This document shows, in pieces, positions 20,041-27,485 of a stretch of 31,744 bases of DNA. Position numbers and translations under genes: made by a program. The notes beneath the pieces were generated by a model. That model had not been told where the DNA came from and did no database searches. It saw only the letters and a program-made list of their open reading frames with translations. Every line of letters begins with the position of its first letter. The first letter of the stretch is position 1. This DNA is from a virus. The DNA lies in the IMG/VR virus record IMGVR_UViG_3300043592_000003, positions 1 through 31,744 of that record, one strand, 5' to 3'.

Positions 20041-20291
20041 AACTGCGACGAGTTGGAGTTGTCACGAAAAAAGAGGGCAAGATGATGTTGGCGGCGATGC
20101 GGAAGGACACCGAAGACTTCATCACGAAGATGCGCCAACATCGGGTGGAGCGAGAGTACCATCCAAGCTGTCCGGCGTGTGGCAAGGTAGATCACCAGTA
20201 CGAGTTGCGGCGGTGGCCGTCGTCGATTCATTATCAGTGCGGCGCGTGTCAGGCGACGTACTCGATTCGGAGGGAGGCGAATAACAAATGA
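20037..20291 (+). CDS. Small zinc-ribbon protein
   Basis: This 84-residue protein has CPAC near residues 45-48 and CGAC near residues 68-71 in its C-terminal half, a typical zinc ribbon, and a basic N-terminal half (MKLRRVGVVTKKEGK). It sits between primase and RNase HI, coupled by ATGA, so a replication-associated nucleic-acid-binding role is plausible. Confidence 0.65.
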   Translation: MKLRRVGVVTKKEGKMMLAAMRKDTEDFITKMRQHRVEREYHPSCPACGKVDHQYELRRWPSSIHYQCGACQATYSIRREANNK

Positions 20292-20443
20292 CAAAGAAGT
20301 TCGTGATTGAGTTTTCGACAGGCACATCAGCGGCGGGTCTACAGAAATCACTTGAACTGGTTGTTGGTTATTTCAATGACGCACTGAACACGAGTTTGCC
20401 TATGCCGAGGGTGCTCGGTGAGTTCAAAGAGGACGAGGAATGA
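20288..20443 (+). CDS. Hypothetical small protein (51 residues)
   Basis: The frame begins MTKKFVIEFSTGTSAAGLQK and ends FKEDEE. ATGA overlaps both neighbours. The strand-helix reading (FVIEFSTG, then LQKSLELVVGYFND) suggests a small folded peptide. Function unknown. Confidence 0.6.
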   Translation: MTKKFVIEFSTGTSAAGLQKSLELVVGYFNDALNTSLPMPRVLGEFKEDEE

Positions 20444-20874
20444 TAATCTACACGGACGGCGCGAGCCGTGGCAATCCCGGCGCTGCATCGGGCGGCTTTA
20501 CGATTGACGGTGTGCCATACGCCGTTCGGTTTTCGGGGGAGCGCACGAACAACGAGGCCGAATATCTGGCATTGATTCATGCACTTCGTGTGGCTAGTGC
20601 TGCCGGTACGCCAATGATTGACACGAGAGTAGATGTCTACATGGACTCGTTGCTCGTTGTCAAGCAGGTCAACGGTGAGTGGGCTATCAACAGTCTCGCG
20701 CTACAGCACCTTCACCAGCAGACGATAGAACTGTTGCGACACCGTTTTCACTCGTGGCAGTTCACGCACGTCACACGGGACAAGAACGGTGAGGCTGATC
20801 GCTTGGCGAATCTTGCACTGGACGAACGGCGGCTGGCATTCGATACGCCGACGAAGATTGAGGTGATGAGGTGA
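20440..20874 (+). CDS. rnhA: Ribonuclease HI
   Basis: This 144-residue protein has all four carboxylates of the RNase HI active site: D6 (YTDGASRGNPG), E39 (NNEAEYLAL), D69 (VYMDSLLVV) and D120 (GEADRLAN). The length is normal. It removes RNA from RNA-DNA hybrids such as Okazaki primers. It starts within the ATGA overlap behind GAGGACGAGG, and sits between primase and polymerase genes. Confidence 0.93.
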   Translation: MIIYTDGASRGNPGAASGGFTIDGVPYAVRFSGERTNNEAEYLALIHALRVASAAGTPMIDTRVDVYMDSLLVVKQVNGEWAINSLALQHLHQQTIELLRHRFHSWQFTHVTRDKNGEADRLANLALDERRLAFDTPTKIEVMR

Positions 20875-22442
20875 AAGACTACCTTGACCCATTGAAGTGC
20901 TCGTATTGCAGCCAGCATCTTACCGATTTTGTTCCCCCGGAAGTGCCGGAGAATCCACAGTTGATCGTAGTCGGTGAGGCACCGGGCAAGGACGAACGCG
21001 AGAAAGGTCGCCCATTTGCGGGAAAGGCCGGGCAGCTATTAAGGCCGCTTATCCCCGTGCCAGCGATTTATATAAACTCCGTCAACGTCTTTGACACCGC
21101 GAAGCCCACCACAGCAGCGATCAATCTTGAACGCGAAGCGCATTTGCTGCCATTGCTTCGGGACTACCCCGGCCTTCCGGTTATCTCTCTAGGCGGATAC
21201 GCGGCACAGGCCCTTTCAGCGAAGCATAGGATGGGAACCAAGAAGGCGGCGGACCCGAAGAAGAAAGAGAAGCCTGAGTCGTCGATGGCCGGTCAGGTGA
21301 TGTGGCTGTTCGATCATCCTGTGTGGTTCACGTATCACCCGGCGTATTACTTCTACGCCCAGCAGAATCCGGCGATCATCAAGTACATCGGGGGGTATAT
21401 CAAAGCGGCGCTGACGCCAGTTTCGGTTGTGACGAAGCATCTGAACGAGCTTCCTCCTGAATGGTTCGGCGGCAAGTTCGTACTGGACGTTGAAGCTGAT
21501 GACGGCGACCTTCCGTTTTATGGGGCGAAGATGACGCTTCTCGGGGTCATGCCCGTCGATCTTGACGAGGCTTATCAGTTTACACCTGATTGGCTGGCGA
21601 TCCCCGAGAACAGCGCCGCGCTGCAAGCGTGGATCACGAAGCAGCGCATGGTCATCGGTCACGGGCTTATGTTCGATATCCTCCACGGCGAAGCGGCTGG
21701 TCTATATTTCGACAAACTCGATTGGTTCGATACGATTATTGCCGAGAAAGACCGGGGCCACGATCCGCTGTGGGGGTATGGATTGAAGGCAACGGCGCAC
21801 ATGAAGTACGGAGCGGGCGCGTGGGAGGCGAAGTTCCACACGATGCTCGACGAGATGAAGCAGAAGAAGTGGAATCCGTGGGTGCCGGTGGACTTCCTGA
21901 ACTACAATGCGAACGATCTGTTGTGGACGACGCGTATCTTCCGTGACGCTCTGCCGGTCCAGCGGTTCGTCCGACTGGACAACGACTACTTGAAGTACGT
22001 CAAGAGGATGGTGGTGAATGGCTTACACATCGACCGACACGCGCTTGCGGAACTGCTCTGCAAGTACAAGAAGGCGCTTTATGCGGCGCGGAAGAAAGGG
22101 CTTGAGCAAGCCGGACTCGGACCTGATTTTAATTTTAACTCCCCGAAGCAGCTTTTGCCTGTTGTCAAACGATTGGCCGGAGATGTCGAGAACACGAGGG
22201 AGCAGACGTTGATGACGGTCTTCGACAAGCACCCGTTCATTGCCACGATCCTCGACGTTCGGGGGGCGGAGAAGCAGACGGAGATGCTTCGTGAAATCAA
22301 GCACAGGATCGCAGCCGACGGACTGGTACACGCAAAGATGACGGAGCACGGCGCGGAGTCAAGCCGTACGACATCGAAAGAGCCGAACATCCAGAACTGG
22401 AAGAAGGATATTCGGCGCATCCTCACATCGAGGTATAAATAA
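20871..22442 (+). CDS. UDG-like domain, 3'-5' exonuclease and N-terminal part of a split PolA-type DNA polymerase
   Basis: This 523-residue protein has three parts. Residues 31-180 resemble family 4/5 uracil-DNA glycosylases (GEAPGKDEREKGRPFAGKAG at 35-54, HPA at 156-158), as in SPO1-type phage polymerases. Residues 203-370 carry the DnaQ-type exonuclease motifs (D206/E208 in LDVEAD, a second Asp in GLMFDILH, then NANDLLWT). The rest is the thumb and start of the palm, ending just after the PolA word EPNIQNW. The frame then stops, and polymerase motifs A, B and C lie in the next gene, whose ATG overlaps this stop (TAATG). Confidence 0.9.
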   Translation: MKDYLDPLKCSYCSQHLTDFVPPEVPENPQLIVVGEAPGKDEREKGRPFAGKAGQLLRPLIPVPAIYINSVNVFDTAKPTTAAINLEREAHLLPLLRDYPGLPVISLGGYAAQALSAKHRMGTKKAADPKKKEKPESSMAGQVMWLFDHPVWFTYHPAYYFYAQQNPAIIKYIGGYIKAALTPVSVVTKHLNELPPEWFGGKFVLDVEADDGDLPFYGAKMTLLGVMPVDLDEAYQFTPDWLAIPENSAALQAWITKQRMVIGHGLMFDILHGEAAGLYFDKLDWFDTIIAEKDRGHDPLWGYGLKATAHMKYGAGAWEAKFHTMLDEMKQKKWNPWVPVDFLNYNANDLLWTTRIFRDALPVQRFVRLDNDYLKYVKRMVVNGLHIDRHALAELLCKYKKALYAARKKGLEQAGLGPDFNFNSPKQLLPVVKRLAGDVENTREQTLMTVFDKHPFIATILDVRGAEKQTEMLREIKHRIAADGLVHAKMTEHGAESSRTTSKEPNIQNWKKDIRRILTSRYK

Positions 22443-23161
22443 TGCCGGGAGTAATCATACACCCAGACCTGTCACAGATCGAGTGGAGGTTGATCGCCCA
22501 CGAGACACAGGAACCGAAACTGATTCGTGCGTTCCAGAATGGAGAAGACATTCACTCGAACATCTGCCGGGATGCTATCGGTCACGTACCGAAGGACGAT
22601 GACGAGCGCAAGATTTGGAAGACGGTCGGCTTCGCCCGCGTGTACGGCGCGGCGCTTGCAAAGATCGTCTACCTGACGGACCTGCCTTATGTCGAGGCGC
22701 GGCGGTTGTTCAAAGCGACCGAGGGAATCTATCCGGCAATCGACGGTTACAAGGACGACCTGTTGCGCAAGCTGACGAACGAAGACGAGATTAAACTGTT
22801 TAACATCTTTGGCCGATTTCGCTTTATGCGGGCCGACGATTTCCCCGGAGCGTCGCGGGGAGAACGAGCACGGAATGCGCTGCGTGAAGCGTTCAACTGG
22901 ATATTCCAGTCAAGCGGCCACGATACACTGAAAATCTGGATGATGGAAACGCTCGACCTTTTGAACAATCCGTTGGTGTTGCCGGTTGATGACGTACACG
23001 ACGAGTTCGTTCTCGACGTTCCTGACCAAGCGAAGGATGAGACGATCAAGGTCATCACGGAAACCAGCGCCCATCTCAACGATATTTTGTGGCAGGCATA
23101 CCGCGTAAAGATGCGCGTGCCGATTACGGCGGCAATAGAGGAGGGGGTGTACTGGAAATGA
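22442..23161 (+). CDS. C-terminal part of the split PolA-type DNA polymerase
   Basis: This 239-residue protein contains the catalytic core of a family A polymerase. Motif A is DLSQIEWRL (D9), motif B R56-x3-K60-x3-F64-x3-Y68-G69, and motif C HDE (186-188). Phe at the motif B position suggests strong discrimination against dideoxynucleotides, as in E. coli Pol I. It lacks exonuclease and thumb domains, which are in the preceding gene. The first residues (MPGVIIHPDLSQ) align with the sequence usually just before motif A, so almost nothing is lost between the two frames. The two products probably assemble into one polymerase. Confidence 0.9.
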   Translation: MPGVIIHPDLSQIEWRLIAHETQEPKLIRAFQNGEDIHSNICRDAIGHVPKDDDERKIWKTVGFARVYGAALAKIVYLTDLPYVEARRLFKATEGIYPAIDGYKDDLLRKLTNEDEIKLFNIFGRFRFMRADDFPGASRGERARNALREAFNWIFQSSGHDTLKIWMMETLDLLNNPLVLPVDDVHDEFVLDVPDQAKDETIKVITETSAHLNDILWQAYRVKMRVPITAAIEEGVYWK

Positions 23162-23460
23162 AGTTACTTTTTGGACCGTTTGACGGACGCGAAATATTCG
23201 TCCCGAGTGAGCACAATTATGTGGACATTCCACTTGCGCCTGAGTTTGAATCTCTTCCGCTAACATCTGTGACACCAGAGGAGTATACGCCCGTAACAGC
23301 GCGGTATGTACGCACAACATTGGTGTCGTCGGGAGCTATCGTGGGCGATCCAATTGCCGTTTTTGTCTATCAGCCGGTGACGCCAATCGAGGTGGGGCAG
23401 GTCATCAGTCGGCTAATTTCAGGGTATCGAGGGTTCAAGCCGGGGAGGGCAGGGGAATGA
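23158..23460 (+). CDS. Hypothetical protein
   Basis: This 100-residue protein begins MKLLFGPFDGREIFVPSEHN, coupled by ATGA to the polymerase and behind GGAGGGGG. It is beta-rich, with GREIFVPSE early and VTARYVRTTLVSSGAIVGDP in the middle. Function unknown. Confidence 0.65.
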   Translation: MKLLFGPFDGREIFVPSEHNYVDIPLAPEFESLPLTSVTPEEYTPVTARYVRTTLVSSGAIVGDPIAVFVYQPVTPIEVGQVISRLISGYRGFKPGRAGE

Positions 23461-23618
23461 CCGAATACAAACTTGTCATGAAAGAAAACTTCGGGGGCGA
23501 TTTTCAAAAAGAGATTAACGCCCTTATTCGTCGGGGGTGGCGACCTCAAGGCGGGGTATCCATAGTGCGGGATAACGTGGGCCTTGTCTTTTGTCAGGCG
23601 ATGGTGAAAACAAAATGA
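23457..23618 (+). CDS. DUF1737-like small protein
   Basis: This 53-residue protein begins MTEYKLVMKENFGGDFQKEI and has INALIRRGWRPQGGVSIV, ending VFCQAMVKTK. This matches the shape of DUF1737 proteins: a strand, a helix with a GW-x-P-x-GG turn, then a strand ending in QALVK. The role of the family is unknown. ATGA couples both ends. Confidence 0.7.
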   Translation: MTEYKLVMKENFGGDFQKEINALIRRGWRPQGGVSIVRDNVGLVFCQAMVKTK

Positions 23619-23815
23619 TGATTATGGTCGCCTATAAGAACACGCCTGACGCCTTGGAAAAAGCAGAGGCGCAGTACGCCGAGTTTCACCCCGGCGCAAC
23701 CTTCGGTGAGTGGCACATGTTTGAGGGGCAATATAGTGACGGTCTGTTGCGGGCCGGGTACTGGTGTGAGGTGAAAGATGAACCTGAAATACAAGTGCCA
23801 GAAGTGCGAGGTTGA
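23615..23815 (+). CDS. Hypothetical small protein
   Basis: This 66-residue protein begins MMIMVAYKNTPDALEKAEAQ. It contains HPGATFGEWHMFEGQYSDGL and ends in an acidic tail that overlaps the next gene by 38 bases. ATGATG at its start couples it to the preceding stop. No family recognised. Confidence 0.6.
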   Translation: MMIMVAYKNTPDALEKAEAQYAEFHPGATFGEWHMFEGQYSDGLLRAGYWCEVKDEPEIQVPEVRG

Positions 23816-23972
23816 GTTCGAGACGAAACACGTCTTCAATGGGTTCTGCCCGTCCTGCGGTTACGACTATTTGACGTGCCTGAACTTCGATGAGTGGGAT
23901 CGTGCGACGGGGCTTGGAAAGCGTCGAGCGGCTGAATTGGATTTGCAACGGAAAAAGCGACTTGACAAATAG
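23778..23972 (+). CDS. Small zinc-ribbon protein
   Basis: This 64-residue protein has CQKC (7-10) and CPSC (24-27), spaced as in zinc ribbons of transcription or replication proteins, then a basic helical tail (GKRRAAELDLQRKKRLDK). The -35 box of the next promoter overlaps its last codons. Function unknown, possibly nucleic-acid binding. Confidence 0.7.
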   Translation: MNLKYKCQKCEVEFETKHVFNGFCPSCGYDYLTCLNFDEWDRATGLGKRRAAELDLQRKKRLDK

Positions 23973-23990
23973 TAATTAGTGTGCTATAGT
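23962..23990 (+). promoter_or_regulatory. Internal sigma-70 promoter before the RGG/PQ-rich protein gene
   Basis: TTGACA (23962-23967), 17 bases, TATAGT (23985-23990). It lies 19 bases ahead of the gene at 24009, whose ribosome site is AGGAGG, so strong, nearly independent expression of that gene is expected. Confidence 0.7.
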
Positions 23991-24008
23991 TAAAGATAGG
24001 AGGACGAG

Positions 24009-24539
24009 ATGCCAACATTTGGTGGACGAGATTACGCAGATCAAAACAGACAGGGTGCCCCGCAAGATCAAGGACAAGGACAGCCGGGACCGACGGGACC
24101 GCAGGTACAGCCGCCACAGCAGGGCAATGGGTATCAACAGCCGCCGCCGCAGGCGTACCAACAGCCTCCGCAGCAGCCATATCAACAGCCACAACCCCCG
24201 CAGGGTGGTGGCGGATACGACCGGGGCAGAGGAGGTGGGCAGGGCGGTGGCAGCGGCTATAACCGTGACCCGAACTACGCGTTTATCTCATACTTCTACC
24301 GGGCGAAGAACAACTCCGGGGGGTTCACGGTTTTCTTAAAACGAGAGATGCTTGAAATCTTACGGACCCTTGATGAGGACGACGTTCTTGGAATTTCGCC
24401 GTCCGGCAACGACGGGTGGGCGTTCTATGCACGGCGGGTGCCGCAGCAAGACAAGGACGCCTACCGTCGCGGCGGCGGGCAGGGACAGGGTGGTGGCAAC
24501 AGGGGCGGCAACGGACGGGGCGGGCGCGGGCGGTATTAG
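24009..24539 (+). CDS. RGG/PQ-rich protein with a short folded core (putative nucleic-acid binding)
   Basis: This 176-residue protein has three zones. Residues 12-82 are almost all Pro, Gln, Gly and Tyr. Residues 88-147 look folded (AFISYFYRAKNNSGGFTVFL, then LDEDDVLGISPSG). The C-terminus (151-176) is Gly/Arg-rich with RGG repeats. Disordered RGG tails bind RNA or ssDNA and favour condensates. It lies directly behind its own promoter and just ahead of a recombination nuclease, which suggests a single-stranded-DNA-binding or RNA-binding role. Canonical bacterial SSB features (acidic DDDLPF-like tail) are absent. Family not recognised. Confidence 0.65.
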   Translation: MPTFGGRDYADQNRQGAPQDQGQGQPGPTGPQVQPPQQGNGYQQPPPQAYQQPPQQPYQQPQPPQGGGGYDRGRGGGQGGGSGYNRDPNYAFISYFYRAKNNSGGFTVFLKREMLEILRTLDEDDVLGISPSGNDGWAFYARRVPQQDKDAYRRGGGQGQGGGNRGGNGRGGRGRY

Positions 24540-24548
24540 GAGGATGGT

Positions 24549-25286
24549 ATGGCCGTAATCTTTGTGAGCCGGGACGATGTGTATGCTGCGAGCATTCGAC
24601 AGAAATTGATCGACAGTTACACGGCAGACAGCGAGCGCGAAAATAAAAAGCGCGAAACCGAAAGACTGATACACGTCTCGGACACGATCTTTCCCCGCAA
24701 GACGTATTATCAGGTTGTGCAGGGTCGGAAAATTACCGATACGGCCATTGGTTTTTGGTTCACTGGCAAGGCGTACCATGCCGAGCTACAGCGGGTTCTG
24801 GGTGCGCAGTACGCCGAAGTCGCCGCGCAGATGGACGACTTTGTGGCGCACATGGATTATTACGACGGGCTGTTGATCGGAGAGATCAAGACATCAAGGA
24901 AGTGGACGGTTCCGTTGCACGCTCCGGGGCACTACATTCGTCAGACCGGGTACTACTGTGCAATGAGCAACAAGCTAAACGCGAAGATCATTGTGATCTA
25001 TCCGACATCAGGCCGGACGTGGCGCGGAGAAAAGAGCAGCACTGTTGAAATCGGCGCGTGGGATTTAACACTGACGCCGGACCTGTTGCCGATCATACAA
25101 CAGGACATGCGGACGGTTAAGAGCAAGATCATCGAGGCGCTGGACGCACAGAATCCCCAGCTATTGCCGCCTGTGCCGCCGTGGATACTCAGTGAGTTTG
25201 AGAATGCCGATCCAGGTGAGTACAGCGAGAAGGAAGAGAACAGATTCCCGTTTTACTATTCTGACATTGAGGTACAAGCGACATGA
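24549..25286 (+). CDS. PD-(D/E)XK nuclease, Cas4/RecB-like exonuclease
   Basis: This 245-residue protein has the PD-(D/E)XK layout: GKAYHAEL (H77), D106 in DGLLIGEIKTS with E112-x-K114, and a downstream QTGYYCAM (Q132, Y135) that matches motif IV of RecB/Cas4-type nucleases. N-terminal HVSDTIFPRKTYY resembles the entry segment of Cas4-like exonucleases, but the four-Cys iron-sulfur cluster is missing. Probable dsDNA or ssDNA exonuclease for recombination, packaging repair or host DNA degradation. The ribosome site is GGAGG. Confidence 0.8.
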   Translation: MAVIFVSRDDVYAASIRQKLIDSYTADSERENKKRETERLIHVSDTIFPRKTYYQVVQGRKITDTAIGFWFTGKAYHAELQRVLGAQYAEVAAQMDDFVAHMDYYDGLLIGEIKTSRKWTVPLHAPGHYIRQTGYYCAMSNKLNAKIIVIYPTSGRTWRGEKSSTVEIGAWDLTLTPDLLPIIQQDMRTVKSKIIEALDAQNPQLLPPVPPWILSEFENADPGEYSEKEENRFPFYYSDIEVQAT

Positions 25287-25447
25287 AGCTGAGTGGGATC
25301 ATACGGACGATGCGAGCAGCAGAGGCGCACACGTTAAACCGTGACGACCTCGATGACTTTATCCAGTTGGCAATCAACAACGGCTTGGCGTGGACATGGC
25401 CGGGGGTGGACATCATCGGCAAGCAAATGAAGCGGGGGAAGGAATGA
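25283..25447 (+). CDS. Hypothetical small protein (54 residues)
   Basis: The frame begins MKLSGIIRTMRAAEAHTLNR and ends IGKQMKRGKE. ATGA overlaps both neighbours. It is mainly helical, then Gly/Trp-rich (GLAWTWPGVD). Unknown role between two nucleases. Confidence 0.6.
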   Translation: MKLSGIIRTMRAAEAHTLNRDDLDDFIQLAINNGLAWTWPGVDIIGKQMKRGKE

Positions 25448-25734
25448 CCGAATCGTATCTGCGCCGCACGTATGGATTGACGCTCAAGCGATACACGAAT
25501 ATGATGGTCGCTCAGGATGGGCGCTGTGCGGTCTGTCGGCGTCAGTTTGGTCCTCATCTGCGGGCGAACGTCGATCATCGGCACGTACCGGGATACAAGA
25601 AGCTGCTGCCAGAGGAGAAGAAAAAATACGTTCGCGGCATTCTGTGCTTTCAGTGCAATAAGTTCAAGGTGGGTCGGCACACCACGGCAACAGCGAAACA
25701 GATTTATGATTATCTACGAAAGGCGGAAAAATGA
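25444..25734 (+). CDS. Endonuclease VII-like (HNH) resolvase
   Basis: This 96-residue protein matches the T4 endonuclease VII family pattern. C28/C31 (CAVC) precedes D44-H45 (VDHRHVPG), then RGILCFQCN with C68, C71 and N72, after an N-terminal LRRTYGLTLKRYTNMM segment. The four cysteines bind zinc and the DH/N residues form the His-Me finger nuclease site. It resolves branched DNA before packaging. It is coupled by ATGA; GGGGAAGG lies upstream. Confidence 0.85.
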   Translation: MTESYLRRTYGLTLKRYTNMMVAQDGRCAVCRRQFGPHLRANVDHRHVPGYKKLLPEEKKKYVRGILCFQCNKFKVGRHTTATAKQIYDYLRKAEK

Positions 25735-26027
25735 GAAGCATTGACTGGAGTAAATCACTGGTGACAAAGAAGGAAGGACTACCGGCAAAGCTGTTGGCGA
25801 AGATTCCACGAGAACACGGGCACATCGTCCTCGTTGAAGACGCTGATTACCCGAGAGTGTACTTCGTGCGAGCGGACGGCACGAGCGTCAAGTGGTCGAA
25901 CGACGCGATTACGAACGTAGACGAAGACAAGCTGTTTCCGATTGTTGTCAACAAGGCGGTTTGTGAGGAGCTTGCCGAAGGGACGATAGTTGGTGGTGTT
26001 TGCGCGGTGACGAAGGTATGGGGCTGA
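25731..26027 (+). CDS. Hypothetical protein
   Basis: This 98-residue protein begins MRSIDWSKSLVTKKEGLPAK, coupled to the endonuclease VII gene by ATGA. It is alpha/beta with HGHIVLVEDADYPRVYFV as a likely strand pair and KWSNDAITNVDEDK following. No catalytic motif recognised. Confidence 0.65.
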   Translation: MRSIDWSKSLVTKKEGLPAKLLAKIPREHGHIVLVEDADYPRVYFVRADGTSVKWSNDAITNVDEDKLFPIVVNKAVCEELAEGTIVGGVCAVTKVWG

Positions 26028-26185
26028 TTCGCTGGCTCATACGGGCGGAAATCTCCCGAGCCGAAGGCCGTGGTCGTGCGGCCGGATACGAGTTAGGGCT
26101 TAAAGATTGTACCATGCTGATAGATAGTGCAACGAGGAGAATAATCAATGGCGATAGCACCGATTCCAAGATTAACGAAAGTTGA
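26018..26185 (+). CDS. Hypothetical small protein (55 residues)
   Basis: The frame begins MGLIRWLIRAEISRAEGRGR. It starts ten bases inside the preceding gene behind GAAGG and its 3' end overlaps the HNH gene by 38 bases. The N-terminal helix is amphipathic and basic. It has weaker support than most entries. Confidence 0.5.
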   Translation: MGLIRWLIRAEISRAEGRGRAAGYELGLKDCTMLIDSATRRIINGDSTDSKINES

Positions 26186-26477
26186 GATGGTCAATCGTTA
26201 CCGTCTTGAGCATCCCAACTATAATCGAGATCGGTTGCGAAAAGTACGGCAACTTGTTCTGAAAACTTTTGGCGGTAAGTGTGCTCGGTGTGGGTATGAT
26301 GATTGGCGAGCGTTGCAGATTGACCACATCAACGGCGGTGGACACGCCGAGCGTAAGAACTCCGGTGGTAGTGAGTCTTATTACCGGCGGATTCTAAAGG
26401 GCGAAAAGTCCGGGAAGTATCAACTTCTTTGCGCCAACTGCAACTGGATTAAACGGTACGAAAGGGGCGAAAATTGA
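26148..26477 (+). CDS. HNH endonuclease
   Basis: This 109-residue protein has C45/C48 (CARCGYDDW), D59-H60-I-N62 (LQIDHINGGG) and C95/C98 with N97/N99 (LCANCNWIK), the standard zinc-bound HNH pattern. The basic N-terminus (RYRLEHPNYNRDRLRK) may bind DNA. It may be a free-standing homing endonuclease, a packaging-associated nicking enzyme or a recombination factor. It overlaps the preceding gene, while GGAGAATAATC precedes the start. Confidence 0.8.
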   Translation: MAIAPIPRLTKVEMVNRYRLEHPNYNRDRLRKVRQLVLKTFGGKCARCGYDDWRALQIDHINGGGHAERKNSGGSESYYRRILKGEKSGKYQLLCANCNWIKRYERGEN

Positions 26478-27151
26478 AAGCACCTATTACACGCATGACG
26501 CGGGCGGAAATTGAGTCGGCGTATCTTCATCGCTGCAAAGCACACGGCCATAGGTTCCTAGAACATTGGGGTTGTTTTCTCGCAGAACAAGCGCAGCCGC
26601 AGAAGATCGGGTTCTTCGATATCGAGACAAGCAACTTCAAGGCGGATTGGGCGATTACCTTGTCGTATTCGATTCTTGATGACGCGACCGACATTATCTC
26701 CGGTCGGGCGATCAAGCCGAAGGAACTGGCCAATGGTGTCTTCGACAAGGATTTGATCGCAGACATGATCCGCGACATGAAGCAGTTCGATGTACTCGTA
26801 GGATACTATTCTACGAAGTTCGATCTCCCGTTCGCTAGGACGCGGGCGGTCATCACAGGAAATAAAGATTTTCCGACCTTCGGGACACTTCAACACAAGG
26901 ACGCATACTACATTGTGAAGTCGAAGTTCGGCGCACTGTCGAGCCGCCGTCAGGAAAATGCGGCGAAGATGTTGCTCGGCAAAACGGAGAAGACGCACAT
27001 CAATCCGACGATTTGGCTGAAGGCGTTGGTCATGCACGACCAAGCAAGCATCGACTTCATCTGGGATCACAACAACAGAGACGTGCGCGATCTCAAAGGA
27101 ATTTACCACATGGTCATGCCGTTTGTAAAGAACGGAACCAAGTCGATCTAG
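26474..27151 (+). CDS. DnaQ/PolB-like 3'-5' exonuclease (RNase H-like fold)
   Basis: This 225-residue protein has Exo I D49-I-E51 (FFDIETSNF), Exo II GYYSTKFDLP (D117), and Exo III NNRDVRDLKGIY (D203), as in predicted PolB-type 3'-5' exonucleases (RNase_H_2 group). It is separate from the exonuclease domain of the phage polymerase. The start is probably TTG (26474), in a TTGA overlap with the HNH stop and behind AGGGGC; an ATG seven codons later is the alternative. Likely role in recombination, repair or nucleotide recycling. Confidence 0.75.
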   Translation: MKAPITRMTRAEIESAYLHRCKAHGHRFLEHWGCFLAEQAQPQKIGFFDIETSNFKADWAITLSYSILDDATDIISGRAIKPKELANGVFDKDLIADMIRDMKQFDVLVGYYSTKFDLPFARTRAVITGNKDFPTFGTLQHKDAYYIVKSKFGALSSRRQENAAKMLLGKTEKTHINPTIWLKALVMHDQASIDFIWDHNNRDVRDLKGIYHMVMPFVKNGTKSI

Positions 27152-27161
27152 GGAGGGAGAA

Positions 27162-27476
27162 ATGGATAGCGAGAAAGACATGACGGCCGAGTTAGTGACA
27201 AAGACACAAGAAGAGGCAGGGGTGGCGCTGGAGCAAACGAATCAGCGCACACCGAAAGAAATGATGGCCGCGATGTTATCGGCGGTCACGACCGCTGTGC
27301 AGTACAGGCTGTTGCCGATGGAGAGCGGAATCACGATTGTTGAATTGACCCGTGAGTTGCTGCATTGGGCGTTTACGAAGCCCGGTGTTCACGCGACGCC
27401 AGCCGAGTTGTTAGCGGAGATGATTATGATGTCGCCCAACACCACCGGGAAAGGCAACGTCAAGATGGACGCCTAG
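27162..27476 (+). CDS. Hypothetical helical protein
   Basis: This 104-residue protein begins MDSEKDMTAELVTKTQEEAG behind GGGAGGG. After a polar N-terminus the rest is helical, with RTPKEMMAAMLSAVTTAVQY and TIVELTRELLHWAFTKPGVH. No motif identified. Confidence 0.65.
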   Translation: MDSEKDMTAELVTKTQEEAGVALEQTNQRTPKEMMAAMLSAVTTAVQYRLLPMESGITIVELTRELLHWAFTKPGVHATPAELLAEMIMMSPNTTGKGNVKMDA

Positions 27477-27485
27477 GAGAATGAC

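Noticed and set aside
24549-25286. A CRISPR Cas4 adaptation protein
   Set aside because: It has the PD-(D/E)XK nuclease core but lacks the four cysteines of the Cas4 iron-sulfur cluster and has no adaptation genes nearby.
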